NCBI RefSeq assembly: GCF_020535545.1
Contig: NZ_CP084752.1
Coordinates: forward strand, 372,001 to 436,000
DNA: 64,000 nt
DNA from: Roseateles sp. XES5
GTDB taxonomy: Bacteria > Pseudomonadota > Alphaproteobacteria > Rhizobiales > Rhizobiaceae
Direction of reading: 5' to 3'
In this document: positions 35,701 to 45,071 of the stretch, one piece after another
Layout: every line of letters starts with the position of its first letter
Numbering within the stretch: position 1 is the first letter of the stretch
Program-made: the position numbers and the translations under genes
Notes under the pieces: generated by a model
Seen by the model: only the letters and a program-made list of their open reading frames with translations
The model's database searches: none
What the model was told of the DNA's origin: nothing

Positions 35701-36675
35701 GTGAAGACCCTGACGCCAACCTCGATTGCGACCGGCCTCGTTGCCGGTGTGACCGCCGCTCTGCTGTCGCTGAGCGCGAATGCGCAGTCGTCGCTTGCGA
35801 TCGTGCTTTACGCCGCGTCCGCCCTTCCCATCCTGATCGCCGGCCTCGGCTGGGGCAATGCCAGCGCCTTCATCGCCGTCGTCGCCGGCGGCATCACGGC
35901 CTCCGCGCTGGTCTCCTCGCATTTCGCCGCGCTGATCGTTCTCATCACGCTGATCCCGGCCGGCTGGCTGAGCAACCTCGCCAACCTCGCGCGCCCCGCC
36001 TCCGAACTCGGCGGCCCGGACAATGCGCTCGCCTGGTACCCGCTGTCCAACATCCTCGCCCATCTCGCCGTCATGGTGACGCTCGGCATGATCGCGGTCG
36101 GCGCCATCGTCGGCTACAACAGCGACATGGCCGGCCGTCTGGTCGACATCGTGCTCGAGACGCTGAAGGCGCAGGAACCGCTCTACAATCCCGACGCCAA
36201 TGCCGTGGCGCAGCTGAAGTCGATCTTCGCGCTGGCGCTGCCGCTGGTGCAGGGCGCGCTCTGGGTGTTCCTGCTGTTTACGGCCTATTACATCGCGACC
36301 TTCGTCGTGCGTGTTTCGGGCAAGGGCCTGCGCCCGCGCGAGGATATGCCCTCGACGCTGCGCATGCACCGCAATGCGATCTTCTTCTTCCTCGCCGGTC
36401 TCGTTCTCGCCTTCCTCGGCGGCGTGCCGGCGATCATCGGCGCGCTCGTCTGCGGCACCTTCGGGGCCGGCTTCGTGCTCGCCGGCTTCGCGAGCCTGCA
36501 TTTCAGGACGCGCGGCAAGCCGTGGCGGCTCTTCGCCCTGTGGTTCGCCTATCTCTCGGTATTGCTCTTCACGATACCGGTCTTCGCCATCCTCATTCTG
36601 GGCCTCCTGGACACGCGGCGCACCATCGCGCTGACGCCCTCCGGCCCGGCAGAGCAGAAAAACCCGAACACCTGA
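35701..36675 (+). CDS. DUF2232 family membrane protein
   Basis: A 324-residue polytopic protein with about 8 predicted helices, starting at a GTG (MKTLTPTSIATGLVAGVTAA). Residues 60-110 and 250-310 are especially hydrophobic (IVLITLIPAGWLSNLANLAR; NAIFFFLAGLVLAFLGGVPA). Placement between rpsR and rplI is typical of DUF2232/YybS-like genes in rhizobia. Members are thought to be membrane permease-like proteins without a defined substrate. A possible RBS (GGACAG) lies before the start. It is followed by rplI after 21 bases. Confidence 0.8.
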   Translation: MKTLTPTSIATGLVAGVTAALLSLSANAQSSLAIVLYAASALPILIAGLGWGNASAFIAVVAGGITASALVSSHFAALIVLITLIPAGWLSNLANLARPASELGGPDNALAWYPLSNILAHLAVMVTLGMIAVGAIVGYNSDMAGRLVDIVLETLKAQEPLYNPDANAVAQLKSIFALALPLVQGALWVFLLFTAYYIATFVVRVSGKGLRPREDMPSTLRMHRNAIFFFLAGLVLAFLGGVPAIIGALVCGTFGAGFVLAGFASLHFRTRGKPWRLFALWFAYLSVLLFTIPVFAILILGLLDTRRTIALTPSGPAEQKNPNT

Positions 36676-36696
36676 ACTCTAGAAAGGAACTCTAAA

Positions 36697-37275
36697 ATGG
36701 ACGTCATTCTTCTCGAACGCATCGCCAAGCTCGGCCAGATGGGCGAAACCGTAAAGGTTCGCGACGGCTTCGCCCGTAACTACCTGCTGCCGCTCGGCAA
36801 GGCGCTGCGCGCCAACGAAGCCAACAAGAAGCGCTTCGAATCCGAGCGTGCGACGCTCGAAGCCCGTAACCTCGAGCGCAAGTCGGAAGCCCAGACGGTT
36901 GCCGAAAAGCTCGACGGCAAGTCCTTCGTCATCGTCCGCTCGGCTGGCGAAACCGGCCAGCTCTACGGTTCGGTCGCCGCCCGCGACGTCATCGAAGTCC
37001 TCGCTTCCGAAGGCTTCAACGTCGGCCGCAACCAGGTCGAACTCAACACGCCGATCAAGGCCATCGGCCTGCACAAGGTCGTCCTGCACCTGCATTCGGA
37101 AGTCGAGATCGCCATCGAAGTCAACGTTGCCCGCTCCGCCGACGAAGCCGAGCGTCAGTCCAAGGGCGAAAGCCTGACCTCCGCCGACGCCATCTACGGC
37201 GTTGACGAAGACGCGCTGACGGCCGCCGACTTCTTCGATCCGGAAGCCGACCTCGAAGACGGCGAAGACGCCTAA
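36697..37275 (+). CDS. rplI: 50S ribosomal protein L9
   Basis: A 192-residue protein. [20 protein letters not shown] and the [20 protein letters not shown] segment form the N-terminal RNA-binding domain; a long helix links to the C-terminal domain ([40 protein letters not shown]). An acidic tail of about 40 residues extends past the E. coli length, common in alphaproteobacteria. AGAAAGGAAC before the ATG is a strong site. Ends in a terminator. Confidence 0.96.
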   Translation: MDVILLERIAKLGQMGETVKVRDGFARNYLLPLGKALRANEANKKRFESERATLEARNLERKSEAQTVAEKLDGKSFVIVRSAGETGQLYGSVAARDVIEVLASEGFNVGRNQVELNTPIKAIGLHKVVLHLHSEVEIAIEVNVARSADEAERQSKGESLTSADAIYGVDEDALTAADFFDPEADLEDGEDA

Positions 37276-37284
37276 GACCTCTTG

Positions 37285-37311
37285 AACGGGCCGGCTCTGC
37301 CGGCCCGTTTG
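37285..37311 (+). terminator. Terminator of the rpsF-rplI group
   Basis: Stem AACGGGCCGGC / GCCGGCCCGTT with loop TCT, then TGCTTTTGG. Ten bases after the rplI stop codon. Confidence 0.8.
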
Positions 37312-37498
37312 CTTTTGGCCGACTGTTTTTCGCCGCCTTCCGTCGGCAGGCCAAAAAGCACGGGTTGAAATCCCGATTTTCACATCAATATTTATGTGTC
37401 GTTAGACTGGATTGGCGGTCGGGCCGCTTGCCAGGCCGGTTTCCGACCAGACCCAGACCCGTTCCGCCAGATTTTTTAAGCGCGACGGAGTTTAGCGA

Positions 37499-38785
37499 AT
37501 GAAATTCATTGTACAGGCTCTCGTTTCCCGCCTCGTCGAGACCGGAAATCTGACGATCACCTACCCCGATGGCACAAGCCAGGCCTTCGGCGATGGCACC
37601 GGCAATGCCGTGCACATGCGCATCAACACCCGCAAGGCCCTCTTTGGCCTCGCCATCGACCCCGCCTACTATCTCGGCCACCATTACGGCACCGGGGATA
37701 TCGATATCGTCGAAGGCGACATGTACGGCCTTCTCAAGACCATCTTCACCGGCAATCCCGACTTCCACTATTACGACACCGGCTGGAACCGCCTGCTCGA
37801 CCGTGTGCGCTATCTCTTCCGCTGGGTGCGCGAGAAGAACAGCGTGGTGCGCGCGCGCCGCAACGTGCAGCATCACTACGACCTGACGGGCGACCTCTAC
37901 GATCTCTTCCTCGACAAGGACCGGCAATATTCCTGCGCCTATTTCGAGCGGCCGGACCAGACGCTGGACGAGGCGCAGCTTTCCAAGAAGCGCCATATCG
38001 CCGCCAAGCTCAACATCATCCGGCCCGGCCAGAGCGTGCTCGACATCGGCTGCGGCTGGGGCGGCATGGCGCTCTACCTCGCCCGCCAGCTCGGCGCGCA
38101 GGTGACGGGCGTCACGCTCTCCGACGAGCAGCACGCGCTGGCCGTGAAGCGGGCGAGCGAGGCCGGGCTTTCGGAAGAGGTGACGTTCCTCCTGCAGGAC
38201 TATCGCAACACGGACGGGCCCTTCGACCGCATCGTCTCCGTCGGTATGTTCGAGCATGTGGGGCGGCCGAACTACCTCACCTTCTTCAGGAAGAGCGCCT
38301 CGCTCCTCAAGCGGGACGGCGTGATGCTGCTGCACACGATCGGCCGCACCGACCGCCCCTCGGCGAACAACCCGTTCATCGAGAAATACATCTTCCCCGG
38401 CGGCTATATCCCGGCCCTGTCGGAGGTGATGCAGGCTGTGGAAAAGAGCGGGCTGGCGGTGACGGACGTGGAGATTCTCCGCCTGCACTATGCCGAGACG
38501 CTGCGCCACTGGCGCGAGCGCTTCATGGCGCGGCGCGCGGAGGCGAAGGCGCTCTATGACGAGCAGTTCTGCCGGATCTGGGAGTTCTATCTGGCGGCGT
38601 CCGAAAGCGCCTTCCGCTGGCAGAACCTCGTGGTCTTCCAGCTGCAACTGGCGCACGACCAGGCGGCCGCGCCGCTGACCCGCGACTATATCGGCCACGG
38701 CGAGGATTGCCTGCGGGCGCACGAGGGCGATGCGAAGGGCGACCGGCGCGGCGCGCGGCAATATCCGAAGGAGGCCTCGCTCTGA
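37499..38785 (+). CDS. cfa: Cyclopropane-fatty-acyl-phospholipid synthase
   Basis: A 428-residue SAM-dependent enzyme that methylenates unsaturated acyl chains of membrane phospholipids. The N-terminal lipid-binding part (about 1-115) is followed by NVQHHYDLTGDLYDLFLDKD and YSCAYFERPDQTLDEAQLSK, then the SAM motif VLDIGCGWGGMALYLARQLG near residue 180. The later SVGMFEHVGRPNYLTFF contains the catalytic Glu/His region, and RTDRPSANNPFIEKYIFPGG is conserved. ATG at 37499 with GGAG upstream. Stands alone, between rplI and dnaB. Confidence 0.92.
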   Translation: MKFIVQALVSRLVETGNLTITYPDGTSQAFGDGTGNAVHMRINTRKALFGLAIDPAYYLGHHYGTGDIDIVEGDMYGLLKTIFTGNPDFHYYDTGWNRLLDRVRYLFRWVREKNSVVRARRNVQHHYDLTGDLYDLFLDKDRQYSCAYFERPDQTLDEAQLSKKRHIAAKLNIIRPGQSVLDIGCGWGGMALYLARQLGAQVTGVTLSDEQHALAVKRASEAGLSEEVTFLLQDYRNTDGPFDRIVSVGMFEHVGRPNYLTFFRKSASLLKRDGVMLLHTIGRTDRPSANNPFIEKYIFPGGYIPALSEVMQAVEKSGLAVTDVEILRLHYAETLRHWRERFMARRAEAKALYDEQFCRIWEFYLAASESAFRWQNLVVFQLQLAHDQAAAPLTRDYIGHGEDCLRAHEGDAKGDRRGARQYPKEASL

Positions 38786-38972
38786 GATTCGCGGCGCGAG
38801 TCAATCGCGCAACGGCAGGCCCGGCGAAATCCGGGCTTGCCGTGTTTGCCGCGCCTGTGGAAAAGTCTAACATCGGGCCTAACGGTCGGATGGGGTCGGA
38901 ACTGCTTGACCCCCGGACGCAAAGAACCCAAACCACCGGGCTTCAAGAAACAGGGACGGGAGATTCGGGACG

Positions 38973-40472
38973 ATGAACGATGCCGTGCGCAAGCTGAACC
39001 AGCCGGGCCGCGACGCGACCGAGCTGCATCACCGCGAGGCGCCGAACAACGTCGAGGCGGAGCAGGCGCTGCTGGGCGCCATCCTGATCAACAACGACGC
39101 CTATTACCGGGTCTCGGACTTCCTCAAGCCGATCCATTTCTTCGAGCCGCTGCACCGCAAGATCTACGAGCTTGCCGGCGATACGATCCGCATGGGCAAG
39201 ATCGCAACGACGATCACGCTGAAGACGCACCTGCCGACCGACGTGAAGGTCGGCGAGCAGACGGTCTCGCAGTATCTCGCGACGCTCGCCGCCGGCGCGG
39301 TGACCATCATCAACGCGGAAGACTATGGCCGCGCCATCTACGACCTCGCGCTCCGCCGCTCGCTGATCACCATCGGCGAGGACATGGTCAACATCGCCTA
39401 TGACGCGCCGCTCGACATGCCGCCGCAGAACCAGATCGAGGATGCCGAGCGCCGGCTGTTCGAACTGGCCGAAACCGGCCGCTACGACGGCGGCTTCCAG
39501 TCGTTCAACGACGCGGTCGCCCAGGCCATCGACATGGCGGGCCAGGCCTTCGAGCGCGACGGCTCGCTGTCAGGCATTTCCACCGGCATCCATTCGCTCG
39601 ACGGGCGCATGGGCGGCCTGCAGCGCTCGGACTTGATCGTGCTCGCCGGACGTCCCGGCATGGGCAAGACCTCGCTTGCCACCAACATCGCCTACAACAT
39701 CGCCGCCGCCTACGAGCCGGAAGTGCAGGCGGACGGATCCTTCAAGGCCAGGAACGGCGGCGTCGTCGGCTTCTACTCGCTCGAAATGTCCTCCGAACAG
39801 CTCGCAACGCGTATCATCTCCGAGCAGACGGAAGTCTCCTCCTCGAAGATCCGCCGCGGCGACATTTCCGAGGCCGACTTCGAAAAGCTCGTCGCCTGCT
39901 CGCAGATGATGCAGAAGGTGCCGCTTTATATCGACCAGACGGGTGGTATCTCCATCGCCCAGCTTTCCGCCCGCGCCCGCCGCCTCAAGCGCCAGCGCGG
40001 CCTCGATTGCCTGGTGGTGGACTATATCCAGCTCATGACCGGCTCGGGCAAGTCGAGCGACAACCGCGTGCAGGAAATCACCCAGATCACCACCGGCCTC
40101 AAGGCGCTCGGCAAGGAACTGAACGTGCCGATCATCGCGCTGTCCCAGCTCTCCCGTCAGGTGGAAAGCCGCGAGGACAAGCGCCCGCAGCTCTCCGACC
40201 TTCGCGAATCGGGCTCCATCGAGCAGGACGCCGACGTGGTGCTCTTCGTGTTCCGCGAGGAATATTACGTGAAGAACCTCGAGCCGCGCGACGAGTTCGA
40301 CCCGAAATACGAAGAATGGAAGATGCAGTTCGAAAAGGTGAAGGGCACGGCGGACGTCATCATCGCCAAGCAGCGTCACGGACCCACCGGCACCGTGAAG
40401 CTCGCCTTCCAGTCGGAATACACCCGCTTCACCGACCTCGCCGACCCGTCCTTCAGCCAGTACGAACACTGA
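38973..40472 (+). CDS. dnaB: Replicative DNA helicase DnaB
   Basis: A 499-residue hexameric 5'-3' helicase. The N-terminal primase-binding domain starts after PNNVEAEQALLGAILINNDA; the RecA-like core has Walker A LAGRPGMGKTSLATNIAYN near 225-243, VGFYSLEMSSEQLATRIISE, Walker B DCLVVDYIQLMTGSGKSSDN and the arginine-finger region KRPQLSDLRESGSIEQDADV. No intein. The ATG at 38973 (GGGACG upstream) gives the standard N-terminus for rhizobia. Followed by a 335-base gap with a short composite repeat. Confidence 0.97.
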   Translation: MNDAVRKLNQPGRDATELHHREAPNNVEAEQALLGAILINNDAYYRVSDFLKPIHFFEPLHRKIYELAGDTIRMGKIATTITLKTHLPTDVKVGEQTVSQYLATLAAGAVTIINAEDYGRAIYDLALRRSLITIGEDMVNIAYDAPLDMPPQNQIEDAERRLFELAETGRYDGGFQSFNDAVAQAIDMAGQAFERDGSLSGISTGIHSLDGRMGGLQRSDLIVLAGRPGMGKTSLATNIAYNIAAAYEPEVQADGSFKARNGGVVGFYSLEMSSEQLATRIISEQTEVSSSKIRRGDISEADFEKLVACSQMMQKVPLYIDQTGGISIAQLSARARRLKRQRGLDCLVVDYIQLMTGSGKSSDNRVQEITQITTGLKALGKELNVPIIALSQLSRQVESREDKRPQLSDLRESGSIEQDADVVLFVFREEYYVKNLEPRDEFDPKYEEWKMQFEKVKGTADVIIAKQRHGPTGTVKLAFQSEYTRFTDLADPSFSQYEH

Positions 40473-40636
40473 GGCCACGCTTCGGGCTCGGTCACGAGCC
40501 CGAAGATCCCGCCTGCGCCAGCCGCCCCCGGCTCCCTTGCGTCCGCGCGAGGCCTTTCCCCGGCCTCCCGACCGCCACCGTCAGGCCTCCCCTCCGCCGC
40601 TCCGGCTTCTCGGCCCTCTCCTTTGCCCTTCTGCAA

Positions 40637-40740
40637 CCTCTCCTCCGTCATCCTCGGGCTTGACCCGAGGATCCAGGTCACGAATGCAAGGCGTGCCGCA
40701 GGGCATGGATCCTCGGGTCAAGCCCGAGGATGACGGAGGG
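40637..40740. repeat. Composite palindromic repeat, short copy C
   Basis: A 104-base variant with the same outer end (CCTCTCCTCCGTCA...TGACGGAGG) but a smaller core (TCCTCGGGCTTGACCCGAGG and its mirror). It fills the centre of the 40473-40807 gap, where no gene is seen. Confidence 0.8.
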
Positions 40741-40807
40741 CGAAGATGTGCCTCACGGGAGGACGCGCTGACTGCCGACCGGTCCGAACGAGCGACCCCG
40801 CCGCCCC

Positions 40808-41410
40808 TCACTTCCCGTCGAAAGCGGGTGCCTTGCAGAAATGCGCGGCGATGGCGAGGGCGTGGCGGCCGCGGGCCTTTTGTTCGGCATCCATCATCGG
40901 CAGGTCCAGCCGGTCCGAGCACATCTCGTCGGACGCGGCGCTTTCGCCCGACAGCGACAGGCGGCTGGAACAGAAGAGGCCCTTGCCCGTCATCACGACC
41001 TGCTGCGCCGATGGCGCATCGAGCGGAACGGGATTGATCTCGGCGATCATGTCGTCGACGGAGGCATAGGCGGCAATGGTGGTGATGCGGCTGAGATCGA
41101 CGAGGCCGAGCGTCAGCACCGCCCATTTTTCGGGAAACTGCAGGGCGGAGATGGTGCGGGCGCGGCAGGGCGCGCCGGAGACCTCCAGCCGCGTCACGAG
41201 CCGCGGGGCATTGGGATTGTCGACGATGGAATAGTAGACATCGGCCCCGGCCTGGCGCTCGGGCTCCGCGCCGTCCTGCGCAAGCCCCAGCAGCACGGCA
41301 TGGGCCTCGCGCATCTCGCCATCGCTCGGCGCATGTTCGGCCGCCGCCGGCGCAAGACACGCAAGGGCTATCGCCACCGCCCCGAGGGCCGTTTCCATTC
41401 TGCGCGCCAT
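40808..41410 (-). CDS. Secreted hypothetical protein
   Basis: A 200-residue protein with a clear signal peptide (METALGAVAIALACLAPAAA then EHAPSDG). The mature part has four or more Cys (GAPCRARTIS, LFCSSRLS, DEMCSDRL, AHFCKAP), suggesting two disulfides in the periplasm. Other recognisable features are absent; the family is unknown to me. ATG at 41410 with GGGAAGC before it. Lies alone on the minus strand between dnaB and alr, so it is probably a separate unit. Confidence 0.75.
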   Translation of the reverse strand: MARRMETALGAVAIALACLAPAAAEHAPSDGEMREAHAVLLGLAQDGAEPERQAGADVYYSIVDNPNAPRLVTRLEVSGAPCRARTISALQFPEKWAVLTLGLVDLSRITTIAAYASVDDMIAEINPVPLDAPSAQQVVMTGKGLFCSSRLSLSGESAASDEMCSDRLDLPMMDAEQKARGRHALAIAAHFCKAPAFDGK

Positions 41411-41513
41411 TCTGCTTCCCTTTTTTGGGGCGCACCATAGAGGCGGCCCCTGCCGGCGGCAATGCGCGAGGGCGGCATATTGCTGCCATGGTCCACAGGC
41501 TGTATTCAGGGAC

Positions 41514-42680
41514 ATGAGCCCGCACCATCTGCACAACCGCCCCACCCTGCCCGTCGCCGGCGAGGATCACGCCCGCCTGACGATCGATCTGTCGGCGCTG
41601 GCCGACAACTGGCGCGCCATGGCCCGCCGCTCGGGCGCCGCCCGCACGGCCGCCGTGCTGAAGGCCGACGCCTACGGTATCGGGCTGGAACCGGCCGCCC
41701 GCACCCTCCACCACGCCGGCGCGCGCGACTTCTTCGTCGCCACCCCGGCGGAAGGCGCGGCGCTTCGGGCCGTGCTGCCGGATGTGCGCATCTATGTGCT
41801 CTCGGGCATGTGGGCGGGGTCGGAACGGCTGTTCTTCGAATTCGACCTCGTGCCGGTCATCGTGTCGGAAGAGCAGCTCGTCGTCTTCATGGCGGCCATC
41901 GCCGAGAGCGGCGACCTGCCCTGCGTGCTGCATGTCGATACCGGGATGAACCGGCTCGGCCTTAGGGTCGAGGATGCGCTGGCGCTCGCCAGCGACGCCG
42001 CCCGCCCGGCGAGCTTTTCGCCGATCATGCTGCTGAGCCATCTCGCCTGCGCCGACGATCCCGGCCATGCGCTCAACCGCCAGCAGCTCCAGCGTTTCCG
42101 CAGCGTCGTCGCCGCCTTCGACGATATCGACGCGACGCTCGCCAATTCCGCCGGCATCTTCCTCGGCGAGGACTATCATTTCACCCTCACCCGCCCCGGC
42201 ATCGCGCTCTATGGCGGGGCGGCGGTCAACGACGTGCCGAACCCGATGAAGCCGGTCGTCACGGCCGAGGCGCGCATCCTGCAGGTGCGCGAGGCCAGGG
42301 CCGGCGAGACCGTCAGCTACGGCGCCTCGCCCCTTGCCCGCGACAGCCGCATCGCCGTCGCCGCCATCGGCTATGCGGATGGCTACATGCGCAGCCTGTC
42401 GGGCGCCGGCGTGCCGCTGCGCAAGGCCGGCATCGAAGGCGCGAGCGGCGTCCTGCATGGCCGCGCCGTGCCGCTTGTCGGCCGCGTCACCATGGACCTC
42501 ACGCATTTCGACGTCACCGACCTTTCGCCCGGCAGCGTCAGGGCCGGCGACTTCATCGAGCTCTTCGGCCGCGCCATGCCGATCGAGGATGTCGCGCGCG
42601 CCGGCGGCACCATCGACTACGAGCTTTTGACCGGTCTCGGCCGCCGCTACGAACGGCGCTACGAGCTGGTGAAAAAATAG
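41514..42680 (+). CDS. alr: Alanine racemase
   Basis: A 388-residue PLP enzyme that makes D-alanine for peptidoglycan. The PLP lysine is in AAVLKADAYGIGLEPA near residue 50; VLHVDTGMNRLGLR and VSYGASPLARDSRIAVAAIG with the following GYADGYMRSLS surround the second catalytic base. C-terminal beta domain is complete (MDLTHFDVTDLSPGSVRAGD). Start ATG at 41514 with AGGGAC. dnaB-alr-radA-cvpA-purF is the common rhizobial order. Confidence 0.94.
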   Translation: MSPHHLHNRPTLPVAGEDHARLTIDLSALADNWRAMARRSGAARTAAVLKADAYGIGLEPAARTLHHAGARDFFVATPAEGAALRAVLPDVRIYVLSGMWAGSERLFFEFDLVPVIVSEEQLVVFMAAIAESGDLPCVLHVDTGMNRLGLRVEDALALASDAARPASFSPIMLLSHLACADDPGHALNRQQLQRFRSVVAAFDDIDATLANSAGIFLGEDYHFTLTRPGIALYGGAAVNDVPNPMKPVVTAEARILQVREARAGETVSYGASPLARDSRIAVAAIGYADGYMRSLSGAGVPLRKAGIEGASGVLHGRAVPLVGRVTMDLTHFDVTDLSPGSVRAGDFIELFGRAMPIEDVARAGGTIDYELLTGLGRRYERRYELVKK

Positions 42681-42737
42681 GACACGTTCTCCTTTTGTGC
42701 TAATGGCTTTCCGAACGATTCCGGAAAGCGAGACATC

Positions 42738-44141
42738 ATGGCGAAAGCCCGCACCCAATTCGTCTGCCAGAACTGCGGCACCGTGCATTCCCGCTGGGTC
42801 GGAAAATGCGACGGCTGCGGCGAGTGGAACACCATCGTGGAAGAAGACCCGATGGGCGGCATCGGCGCCGGCCCCGGCAAGGTGCCGAAGAAGGGCCGTC
42901 CCGTCGCGCTCACCACGCTGTCGGGCGAGACGGAGGAAGCCCCGCGCATCCACACCGGCATTGCCGAACTCGACCGCGCCACCGGCGGCGGCTTCGTGCG
43001 CGGCTCGGCGGTGCTGATCGGCGGCGATCCCGGCATCGGCAAGTCGACGCTCCTGATGCAGTCCGCCGCGGCCCTCGCCCGCCAGGGCCACCGCATCATC
43101 TATGTCTCGGGCGAAGAGGCGGTGGCGCAGGTGCGCCTGCGCGCCCAGCGCCTGCATGCCCACGAGACGGACGTGCTGCTGGCCGCCGAGACCAATGTCG
43201 AGGACATTCTCGCCACCATCGGCGAAGGCCGGCGGCCGGACCTCGTCATCATCGATTCGATCCAGACGCTGTGGAGCGACACGGCGGACGCCGCGCCCGG
43301 CACGGTGACGCAGGTGCGCACCGGCGTCCAGGCGATGATCCGCTTCGCCAAGCAGACCGGCGCGGCCATGGTGCTGGTGGGCCATGTCACCAAGGAAGGC
43401 GCCCTGGCCGGCCCGCGGGTGCTGGAGCACATCGTGGACACGGTGCTGTATTTCGAGGGCGACACCCACAGCAGCTTCCGCCTGGTGCGCGCCATCAAGA
43501 ACCGCTTTGGCGCGGTGAACGAGATCGGTGTCTTCGCCATGACCGACCGGGGCCTGCGCGAAGTCTCCAACCCGTCCGAACTCTTCCTCGGCGAGCGCAA
43601 CGCCAAGGCGCCGGGCGCCGCCGTCTTCGCCGGCATGGAAGGCACGCGGCCGGTGCTGGTCGAGGTGCAGGCGCTCGTCGCCCCCACCTCGCTCGGCACG
43701 CCGCGCCGGGCGGTGATCGGCTGGGACTCGGCGCGCCTGTCGATGATCCTCGCGGTGCTGGAAGCCCATTGCGGCGTCCGGCTCGGCCAGCATGACGTCT
43801 ATCTCAATGTCGCGGGCGGCTATCGCATCTCGGAACCGGCCGCCGACCTTGCCGTCGCCTCCGCGCTCGTTTCCTCGCTTGCCGGTCTTGCCCTTCCGGC
43901 CGATTGCGTCTATTTCGGCGAAGTCAGCCTGTCGGGCGCCATTCGCCCGGTGGCGCACACCGCCCAGCGCCTCAAGGAGGCGGAAAAACTGGGATTTTCG
44001 CAGGCCGTGCTGCCCGCCGGTTCCGCCGACCTGCCCAAGGGCACCGGCAGCCGCTGGAGCGAGATCGACAGCCTGCCGGATCTGGTGGCGCGCATTGCCG
44101 GATCGAAGCGCGCCCTGAAGCGGGAGGACGAGGACGTCTGA
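42738..44141 (+). CDS. radA: DNA repair protein RadA
   Basis: A 467-residue RecA-like branch-migration factor. The zinc finger CQNCGTVHSRWVGKCDGCGE at about 10-29 is intact, Walker A reads GGDPGIGKSTLLMQ near 95-108, and the RadA-specific KNRFG motif is near 254. The C-terminal Lon-protease-like domain (residues 290-450) holds VAGGYRISEPAADLAVASAL. The region 43330-43560 has codon choice unlike its flanks. Follows alr by 57 bases. Stop at 44141, then 133 bases before cvpA. Confidence 0.95.
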   Translation: MAKARTQFVCQNCGTVHSRWVGKCDGCGEWNTIVEEDPMGGIGAGPGKVPKKGRPVALTTLSGETEEAPRIHTGIAELDRATGGGFVRGSAVLIGGDPGIGKSTLLMQSAAALARQGHRIIYVSGEEAVAQVRLRAQRLHAHETDVLLAAETNVEDILATIGEGRRPDLVIIDSIQTLWSDTADAAPGTVTQVRTGVQAMIRFAKQTGAAMVLVGHVTKEGALAGPRVLEHIVDTVLYFEGDTHSSFRLVRAIKNRFGAVNEIGVFAMTDRGLREVSNPSELFLGERNAKAPGAAVFAGMEGTRPVLVEVQALVAPTSLGTPRRAVIGWDSARLSMILAVLEAHCGVRLGQHDVYLNVAGGYRISEPAADLAVASALVSSLAGLALPADCVYFGEVSLSGAIRPVAHTAQRLKEAEKLGFSQAVLPAGSADLPKGTGSRWSEIDSLPDLVARIAGSKRALKREDEDV

Positions 44142-44274
44142 CGCCCTCCGGCACGCGGTAATGCCCTGTGGGAAACCCGTACCGAATTGAGACGGCGAAG
44201 AGACCTTTCGCTAATGTGCGCTCCGCACGGGGATGTGGGGCCCGGCGACATTTCGGGTTTGGAGTAGAACGAAC

Positions 44275-44886
44275 ATGCCCATCACAATTCTCGACGGTAT
44301 CGTCATCGGCGTCGCGCTGTTCTCCGCCGTGCTGGCGATGGTGCGCGGCTTCTCGCGCGAAGTGCTGTCCGTCGCAAGCTGGGTGGGTGCCGCGGCAGCC
44401 GCCTATTTCCTCTATCCGGTGCTCCTTCCCTATGCGAAGGACTATACGACGAGCGACACGGTCGCCATGGTCGGCTCGGCCGGCGCCGTTTTCCTCGTCG
44501 CGCTCATCGTGATCTCCTTCATCACCATGCGCATCGCCGACTTCATCATCGACAGCCGCATCGGCGCGCTTGACCGCACGCTCGGCTTCCTGTTCGGCGC
44601 CGCCCGCGGCATCCTGCTCGTCGTCGTCGCCATGCTGTTCTTCAACTGGCTCGTCGCCCCGCAGCAGCAGCCGACCTGGGTGACCACCGCCAAGTCCAAG
44701 CCGCTGCTCGACAATCTCGGCTCGCGCCTCGTGGCGCTGCTGCCGGAAGACGCCGATGCGACGATCCTCGACCGCCTGCGCGGCAAGCCCACCGAGGGCG
44801 AAGGCGGCGCGGCGGAGGACCCGGACGGCGCGGCAGGCGGCACCAACCAGACGCCCGCCGAAGAGACGCCCGCCACGAACGGATAA
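44275..44886 (+). CDS. cvpA: CvpA family membrane protein
   Basis: A 203-residue protein with four predicted helices. MPITILDGIVIGVALFSAVL, the conserved RGFSREVLSVASWVGAAAAA and RTLGFLFGAARGILLVVVAM are CvpA features. The C-terminal 60 residues are acidic and disordered (PTEGEGGAAEDPDG). CvpA was named from colicin V production and supports envelope stress resistance; it commonly precedes purF, as here. The ATG at 44275 was chosen over one 14 codons upstream because it begins the conserved sequence. Confidence 0.9.
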   Translation: MPITILDGIVIGVALFSAVLAMVRGFSREVLSVASWVGAAAAAYFLYPVLLPYAKDYTTSDTVAMVGSAGAVFLVALIVISFITMRIADFIIDSRIGALDRTLGFLFGAARGILLVVVAMLFFNWLVAPQQQPTWVTTAKSKPLLDNLGSRLVALLPEDADATILDRLRGKPTEGEGGAAEDPDGAAGGTNQTPAEETPATNG

Positions 44887-44893
44887 GTGATCA

Positions 44894-44944
44894 GGGGAGC
44901 CGCCGCTCGCGAGAATTGACGAAGGCAGGCTCCCCGATTTTTTG
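44894..44944 (+). terminator. Terminator after cvpA
   Basis: Stem GGGGAGCC / GGCTCCCC with a 26-base loop, followed by GATTTTTT. Confidence 0.7.
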
Positions 44945-45071
44945 GTAGGATACGATATCAGCCACTGACGCTTCCGGGCCTCGGTGGCAAATGCTTTCGG
45001 CGATACCCATATGGGTCTGGCCGGAGGCGATGAAGACCCTGAACCCCGTGCCCGAGCAAAGGCCTGCAGCA

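Noticed and set aside
40581..43958. A leftward open frame of about 1125 codons spanning dnaB end, alr and radA
   Set aside because: Antisense shadow over three well-supported genes with complete motifs.
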